The notes beneath the pieces are model-generated. The model did not search any database, was not told where the DNA came from, and was given only the letters and a program-made list of their open reading frames with translations. DNA of 64,000 bases, from the NCBI GenBank assembly GCA_021734395.1, contig JAIPJB010000001.1, positions 62,001 to 126,000 of the forward strand. Reading direction: 5' to 3'. This document shows, piece after piece, positions 60,125-64,000 of this stretch. The stretch is from Candidatus Altimarinota bacterium. GTDB lineage: Bacteria > Patescibacteriota > Gracilibacteria > UBA4473. Positions within the stretch are counted from its first letter, which is position 1, and every line of letters begins with the position of its first letter. Position numbers and translations under genes: made by a program.

Positions 60125-61015
60125 TTAGAAATTTGTCGGTTCTGATGTAAATTCATGATTCTGAAAATCATTCCAATATTTTTCTTTGCAATCATTAACA
60201 AGTTCCCGAAAATCTAAGGGTTCTTCATCTATTCTTTTTATAAAATAATTTCCCTGTTCAAAAACTCCTTCAATGTGTCTTTGTGGGGAAACAACATCTT
60301 CTGAAATATAATTTCTTCCCAAGATTTCCTTATTGAAATACTTTATAACTTTTTTATGAATTTCCTCAACATAATCTATATCATCGGTTTCATTAAAATA
60401 TTCACCATGAGAGAGACGATGTCTCAATCCAGCTGTTTGAGCAAACAATTTGTCACGCAATTCTTCCCCCAGTATTTTCTTTCTTAAAACCCCCTTATTT
60501 TCTTTGGTAAGAGCCTCTATAGCAGCGCACATTGAAAGTATTTTTGCAGGATAACTAAATACGTTTACTGCATCATTCCAATGATAATAAAATTCTTCTG
60601 GAATAGAATCTATTTGTAACAATTTTTTGAGTCCATTTTCTTGTTCTTCACAAAATCCTAATCCACATGAGCGACGTTTAAATGAATAATGAAAGAATCC
60701 AATACTTCTATTATGCTTTTGAGTTATTAAGAAAGGTTCATCAATTAAGTTAACATAACACTGAACAATAAGAGAGAGTCTCGGAATTATTTTCTTAAGT
60801 TTTTTAAAAAATACAGCATATGCTTCTTTATGATTAGATGCTTCTATATCAAGTTTTGCAATCCAAGCATCCCCAAAACATCCCTTTTCTAAAGAATGTC
60901 CCCATTGGGAAAATATTAATCCATCTTCTTGAAAAAAAACGTTCGCTATTGCTGAATGGTCAACCATAATCTGAGCTAATGTCGTAATATTGCTCTCTAT
61001 TGTATATTGAGGCAT
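60125..61015 (-). CDS. HEPN-like (ApeA-type) protein, 296 aa
   Basis: A soluble protein with no close homologue I can name. The C-terminal half carries a helix AAIEALTKENKG (about 160-171), followed by LRDKLFAQTAGLRHRLSHGEYF. The RHRLSH string has the R-x4-H spacing of HEPN ribonucleases and sits where ApeA-like HEPN domains have it. The N-terminal half is mixed alpha/beta. HEPN RNases serve in toxin-antitoxin and phage-defence systems, but a lone chromosomal gene could also be unrelated. It converges on the gyrA operon with only 7 bases to the tspO stop. Its lower GC and A-rich codons differ from the neighbouring genes. Confidence 0.6.
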   Translation of the reverse strand: MPQYTIESNITTLAQIMVDHSAIANVFFQEDGLIFSQWGHSLEKGCFGDAWIAKLDIEASNHKEAYAVFFKKLKKIIPRLSLIVQCYVNLIDEPFLITQKHNRSIGFFHYSFKRRSCGLGFCEEQENGLKKLLQIDSIPEEFYYHWNDAVNVFSYPAKILSMCAAIEALTKENKGVLRKKILGEELRDKLFAQTAGLRHRLSHGEYFNETDDIDYVEEIHKKVIKYFNKEILGRNYISEDVVSPQRHIEGVFEQGNYFIKRIDEEPLDFRELVNDCKEKYWNDFQNHEFTSEPTNF

Positions 61016-61020
61016 TCAAA

Positions 61021-61239
61021 AAATATTTAAATTATTTTTAAATATTTTACCCCACAGTCTGTAAAAATGGTAGTTGGAGTGGGAGCACTTTCCCGCTAGG
61101 GCAGCGGAGTCCGAAGTCGAGAACTTTTCTTTGGCTCATTTCATTCGCCAGAAAAGCGAACCCTGTCGCTCCGCGACACGTGGGTTCTTCAAAAAATAGT
61201 CGTTCCCGATATTTAATACCTGGTATTTAATATGTGTTC
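61021..61239 (-). other. Non-coding stretch behind tRNA-Lys, possible decayed tRNA-linked element
   Basis: No gene is seen. On the minus strand, directly behind the 3' end of tRNA-Lys, there are several short inverted repeats (GTCGC with GCGAC around 61168-61181, and GGTATT with AATACC around 61218) and pieces of compositionally similar, GC-richer sequence (CGGAGTCCGAAGTCGAG) that resemble the remnant behind tRNA-Tyr in style. No duplicated tRNA 3' end can be found here by eye. Confidence 0.35.
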
Positions 61240-61314
61240 TGGTGGGTTGGGTGGGGCTCGAACCCACAGCCAATAGCTTAAGAGGCTACTGCTCTACCAT
61301 TGAGCTACCAACCC
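61240..61314 (-). tRNA. tRNA-Lys (anticodon CTT)
   Basis: On the minus strand the acceptor GGGTTGG pairs fully with CCAACCC followed by ACCA. The D-arm is AGCTCAATGGTAGAGC, the anticodon loop CTCTTAA gives CTT (AAG codons), and the T-arm has GGGTTCGAGCCCC. Confidence 0.93.
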
Positions 61315-61368
61315 GAAAAGAACGGGCAAATTGTAGATTTGGAGCGGCTTTTGTCAAATTTGCCTCCC

Positions 61369-61451
61369 GTCATTCCGGCCTTCCTGCCAGCAGGAAGGCT
61401 TATCCTAAATCCTGTGCCCAACCGATTAAATGCCGAAAAGCAGGAAATGAC
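61369..61451. repeat. GTCATTCC-type palindromic miniature element
   Basis: Ends GTCATTCC (61369-61376) and GGAAATGAC (61443-61451) are near-inverted, and a perfect hairpin (CCTTCCTGC with GCAGGAAGG, 61379-61398) lies inside. It resembles the common GTCATTCC palindromic repeats of many bacteria; a shorter relative is at 22691-22713. Located between tRNA-Lys and recJ. Confidence 0.5.
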
Positions 61452-61488
61452 ACAACGATAGTATTTCTCATTCGTAATTCGTAATTTC

Positions 61489-63180
61489 TCATTCGTAAAT
61501 TGATCTCATGTCCACCACCCGCAACTGTAACCGTCTCTGTCCTCGCCAAAAGTTTTCTCCGACGGTAAAAAGTATGTCGAGTTTTTGTCCGACCTGAATA
61601 CTCGCAATCCAGCCTTCCACAAAAAATGCCACCAGTTCCAAATCCCGATTTTCACATGACACCTGGAGTCGCAAATGATTTCCGTCTCGCCCCATGGAAC
61701 GATAGTCTGTCACGACAACACTTCGAACTCCGAATACCGGCTCCAGATTCCCATTCCCAAAGGGTGACAAATCTTTGAGAAAATCGACTAATTCGAAGTC
61801 GATCAACCCGCAATCCAAAAACCCATTCACACGAAGAGCCCCCTCAGCTCGCTTTTGACGAGAGAAATGTTTTTCTAGTGTTCGGTGAATAGGTTCTTTT
61901 TTTTCTGGTAATGCCGTAAATCCGGCCGCACCGTCATGCCCTCCAAACTGTCGAAAAAGATCACTATGCTCCTGCAATGCTCCCACCATTGAACATCCCT
62001 CCGGTGCACGACAGGAGGCGGCCAGAAGTCCATCTTCACGAATACAAGAAGCCACCACCGGCACATTCAACGCCTCGACCTGTCGTCCTGCAAGCAATCC
62101 CAGAATGCCCGGATTCCAGTCTGGTTGATAAAAAAACTGCATTGCTGCTCCCTTGCGAACTTGAAAGCTACTCTGCCGAAAAGCACTTTGGGTCAATTTT
62201 TTTCGCTCGTTATTCAATCGATCGAGCTTAGTAATACGACTGGGATGCAGGTCTTTTTCTCCGAGAAAAAGCTGAGTTGCCGTCAGTACATCTCCGATCC
62301 GCGAGGCCGCATTGAGCCGAGGGGCAATCGCAAACCCAATCGTTTGTTCATCAATATTTTGAGGATCTACACCGCAGTGTTCCAAGAGTTTTGCTAAACC
62401 TGGCCACTGAGTTTGATGCATTTTTTCCAGACCAAATTTCGCTAGGATTCTGTTTTCCCCGATCAAAGGAACGCAATCGGCAATCAAGCCAATCGCACAG
62501 ATCTCAAAAAATTTTTCTAAGAATTGAACGAGTTCTTTTTCGTCCGAAAAAAACTTTTCTCCCAGTGCCATGATAAATTTGAAGGCCACGCCCGCACCGG
62601 ACAAATTCTTTTCTGGGTACGCACAGTCTCCTACCTTCGGATTTAGAACCGCTACTGCCTCCTGAGGAAAAGCATTTTCATTGCCTTCGTGGTGATCGGT
62701 GACGATCACATCAATTCCCTGCTGAACAGCAAAAGCAATTTCCTGAGTATCATTCACAGCACAATCACAGGTAATAATGAGTTTTACTTTTTTTTCTGAT
62801 AGTTCTTCCACATGCGAGTGTTTGAGCCCATGGGATTCTGTTTTCCGTTCGGGGATACGATAGGATACTTCTGCGCCACAGTCTCGCAATGCCTGAACCA
62901 AAATAACCGTCGAGGTAATCCCGTCCGCATCAAAATCTCCAAAAACAACGATTCTTTCTTTTTTTTCGATCGCCCGCAGTGTTCGTTCGACCGCACGATC
63001 CATTCCTTTAATAAGCCACGGATCGTGCAGATCAGCCAGTTTCGGATGCAAAAAGCTATTTTGTTGTTCTTCTGTTTGTAATTCCCGAGATGCCAAAAGT
63101 TCTTTTTGTATAAGCTCTAGCTTTTCCCACTTGGGAGCCGAAGTCCAGGGTTTCCCCGAGAAAGAAGCTTCTTTTTTCAT
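61489..63180 (-). CDS. recJ: Single-stranded-DNA-specific exonuclease RecJ
   Basis: RecJ digests single-stranded DNA 5' to 3' in recombination and repair. The 563-residue protein has the DHH-family motifs: VVFGDFDADGITSTVIL (about 79-95), ITCDCAV (about 134-140) and the DHH signature VIVTDHHEG (about 156-164), then SGAGVAFK, and the DHHA1 domain motif FGGHDGAAGF (about 413-422) near the C-terminal oligonucleotide-binding part. All catalytic motifs are present. The start at 63180 suits family length. Confidence 0.95.
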   Translation of the reverse strand: MKKEASFSGKPWTSAPKWEKLELIQKELLASRELQTEEQQNSFLHPKLADLHDPWLIKGMDRAVERTLRAIEKKERIVVFGDFDADGITSTVILVQALRDCGAEVSYRIPERKTESHGLKHSHVEELSEKKVKLIITCDCAVNDTQEIAFAVQQGIDVIVTDHHEGNENAFPQEAVAVLNPKVGDCAYPEKNLSGAGVAFKFIMALGEKFFSDEKELVQFLEKFFEICAIGLIADCVPLIGENRILAKFGLEKMHQTQWPGLAKLLEHCGVDPQNIDEQTIGFAIAPRLNAASRIGDVLTATQLFLGEKDLHPSRITKLDRLNNERKKLTQSAFRQSSFQVRKGAAMQFFYQPDWNPGILGLLAGRQVEALNVPVVASCIREDGLLAASCRAPEGCSMVGALQEHSDLFRQFGGHDGAAGFTALPEKKEPIHRTLEKHFSRQKRAEGALRVNGFLDCGLIDFELVDFLKDLSPFGNGNLEPVFGVRSVVVTDYRSMGRDGNHLRLQVSCENRDLELVAFFVEGWIASIQVGQKLDILFTVGENFWRGQRRLQLRVVDMRSIYE

Positions 63181-63275
63181 TCACAAAGAGGGTACTCCAT
63201 TCTCGAAAAACCAAAAACATTTCTGCATTTCCCCGATTTGATTTTTGACACGAAAGCAGGTACAAACGGGTGCGA

Positions 63276-64000
63276 ATGAAAGTCCACTTGTACGATTTTC
63301 GATGGCAAGATGAATCCACTACGGAATTCCAGGCAAGTGCTGATGGAAAATTTGGAAGAAAAAAATTACATCTCGAAGATGATGTATCGTTGTCTGTACA
63401 AAGTAGTGTGTTTTGTGCTGGCAGCAGAACAGACGACACCTGGTCTCCTTGTCCTCAAAAAGCAACGGGAAAAGCAAAATGTGATATGTGCAAAGCGCGG
63501 GAACGAAATTTTGTATTTACTGCTTTCGACGGGTTTGATCGATCCAATGTGACAGACTTAGATCTAGAGCAAATTTCTGGCTCTCACGTCGTGTACCTGG
63601 CGCTTTTTGATGAAAGCAAAATCAAGATTGGAGTTGCTCGTCTTTCACGAAAAATTCTTCGTCAGCTCGAACAGGGCTCTCATGCGACTCTTTTTATTGC
63701 TGAAACTCCTGATGGTATTGCTGCTCGACAAATAGAAACCTTGATGCGCAAAGACGGAATCGCAGATAAAATCATGGCCTCCCAAAAAAAAATTTCCTGT
63801 GTCCTGATATTTCTCGTGCCCAGTCGCAAAAAAAACTGCAAGAAATTTTTGAATCACATATAAAAGCGCTCGACGAATATCCTCATCTCAAAAACTATCT
63901 TTTGTCCGAGCCAATATTTCACTGGTGGGAAGCAACCTATCGAATTGATACCATCATAAAAAATCCCAAGTCATTTCATTCTGTTCAACTTCAAAAAGGA
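63276..64000 (+). CDS. DUF2797-like protein, frameshifted in a poly-A tract and cut by the window end
   Basis: The first 165 or so residues fit the DUF2797 pattern: a cysteine cluster (CPQKATGKAKCDMCKARERN, about 69-88) and a central VYLALFDESKIKIGVARLSRKILRQLEQGSHATLFIAETPDG region (about 115-155). At 63784-63792 there are nine A in a row, and the original frame stops at 63863. The coding pattern (PDISRAQSQKKLQEIFESHIKALDEY) continues in the -1 frame to the end of the window. The A-run fits the A AAA AAA slippery heptamer, so a real -1 frameshift, an assembly slip or a mutation are all possible. The start is ATG 63276 rather than an upstream GTG. Confidence 0.7.

Noticed and set aside
61242-61484. 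An 80-codon plus-strand frame across tRNA-Lys.
   Set aside because: It is antisense to the tRNA and includes a palindromic repeat.
63245-63266. TTGACA followed by TACAAA before the DUF2797 gene, as a promoter.
   Set aside because: The spacer is only 10 bases.
1-64000. Reassignment of UGA to glycine, as in Gracilibacteria and Absconditabacteria.
   Set aside because: TGA stops occur at many tight junctions that fix gene ends, and conserved proteins show no in-frame TGA.
1-64000. CRISPR arrays, cas genes, rRNA genes and integrase-type prophages.
   Set aside because: No regularly spaced repeats, no such proteins and no rRNA signatures were seen; the only tandem repeat is the tRNA-tail/GIY-YIG array.

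Overview
The window reads as a compact chromosomal segment of a reduced bacterium, most likely a member of the Patescibacteria/CPR. The grounds are gene content and style: many genes abut or overlap by 4 bp; DUF4349, DUF5665, a VirB2/TrbC-like pilin-like protein and ribosomal proteins with long charged tails sit among housekeeping genes; and small GIY-YIG genes sit directly behind a tRNA. TGA is used as an ordinary stop at many overlaps (for example 8449-8452, 13571-13574, 14035-14038, 30224-30227, 58696-58699), so this is not one of the lineages that reads UGA as glycine. A shikimate set (aroD, aroC, aroB), folK/folE, purB and a 2-oxoacid:ferredoxin oxidoreductase suggest a richer metabolism than most CPR, perhaps Peregrinibacteria-like. 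That placement is inference.

Layout. 1-2.4 kb: repeats, a glycosyltransferase, tRNA-Arg and two orphan genes. 2.4-8.9 kb: a minus-strand run with Elp3, two membrane-associated proteins and a KorB/KorA-flavodoxin cluster. 8.9-15 kb: plus-strand aroD, DUF4349, holB, purB, then a tightly overlapped EamA-RAYT-folK-folE run. 15-21.8 kb: tsaD (minus), an orphan gene with a long leader, a K+-dependent membrane pyrophosphatase carrying a frameshift, and topA. 21.9-24.7 kb is the accessory part: tRNA-Ile2/Met followed by a tandem array of GIY-YIG genes separated by copies of the tRNA 3' end, then three orphan genes with structured leaders, strong Shine-Dalgarno sites and their own terminators. 24.7-39.5 kb: mostly minus-strand housekeeping (dacA, cysS, yggT, DUF5665, yraN, gmk, ftsH, def, rplL, rplJ, Nudix, GNAT, aroC, RluA-type synthase, murJ) with uvrC on the plus strand. 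39.6-53 kb: a large secreted lamin-tail/PKD protein, ruvC, a 2H phosphoesterase, a pabA/trpG-type amidotransferase, an alpha/beta hydrolase, glmS, rpsP-khpA, comF, an MBL-fold ribonuclease, rpmB, a SpoU methyltransferase and tRNA-Tyr. 53-64 kb: three transporter-like membrane proteins, gyrA-aroB-tspO, a HEPN-like protein, tRNA-Lys, recJ and a frameshifted DUF2797 gene cut by the window end.

Three non-textbook signals stand out. First, the 3' part of a tRNA gene is carried as a direct repeat with a GIY-YIG gene in a 299-bp unit, and a bare version of the same 3'-end duplication lies behind tRNA-Tyr. Second, four hairpins preceded by GTAG occur together with a REP-type HUH transposase (RAYT) that is embedded in the folate operon and carries one of the hairpins in its own reading frame. 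Third, four orphan genes share a leader motif (CTTTGA ... TCAG ... AGAG) whose second half pairs downstream. Several housekeeping promoters use a 16-bp spacer and a TACANT -10 box.
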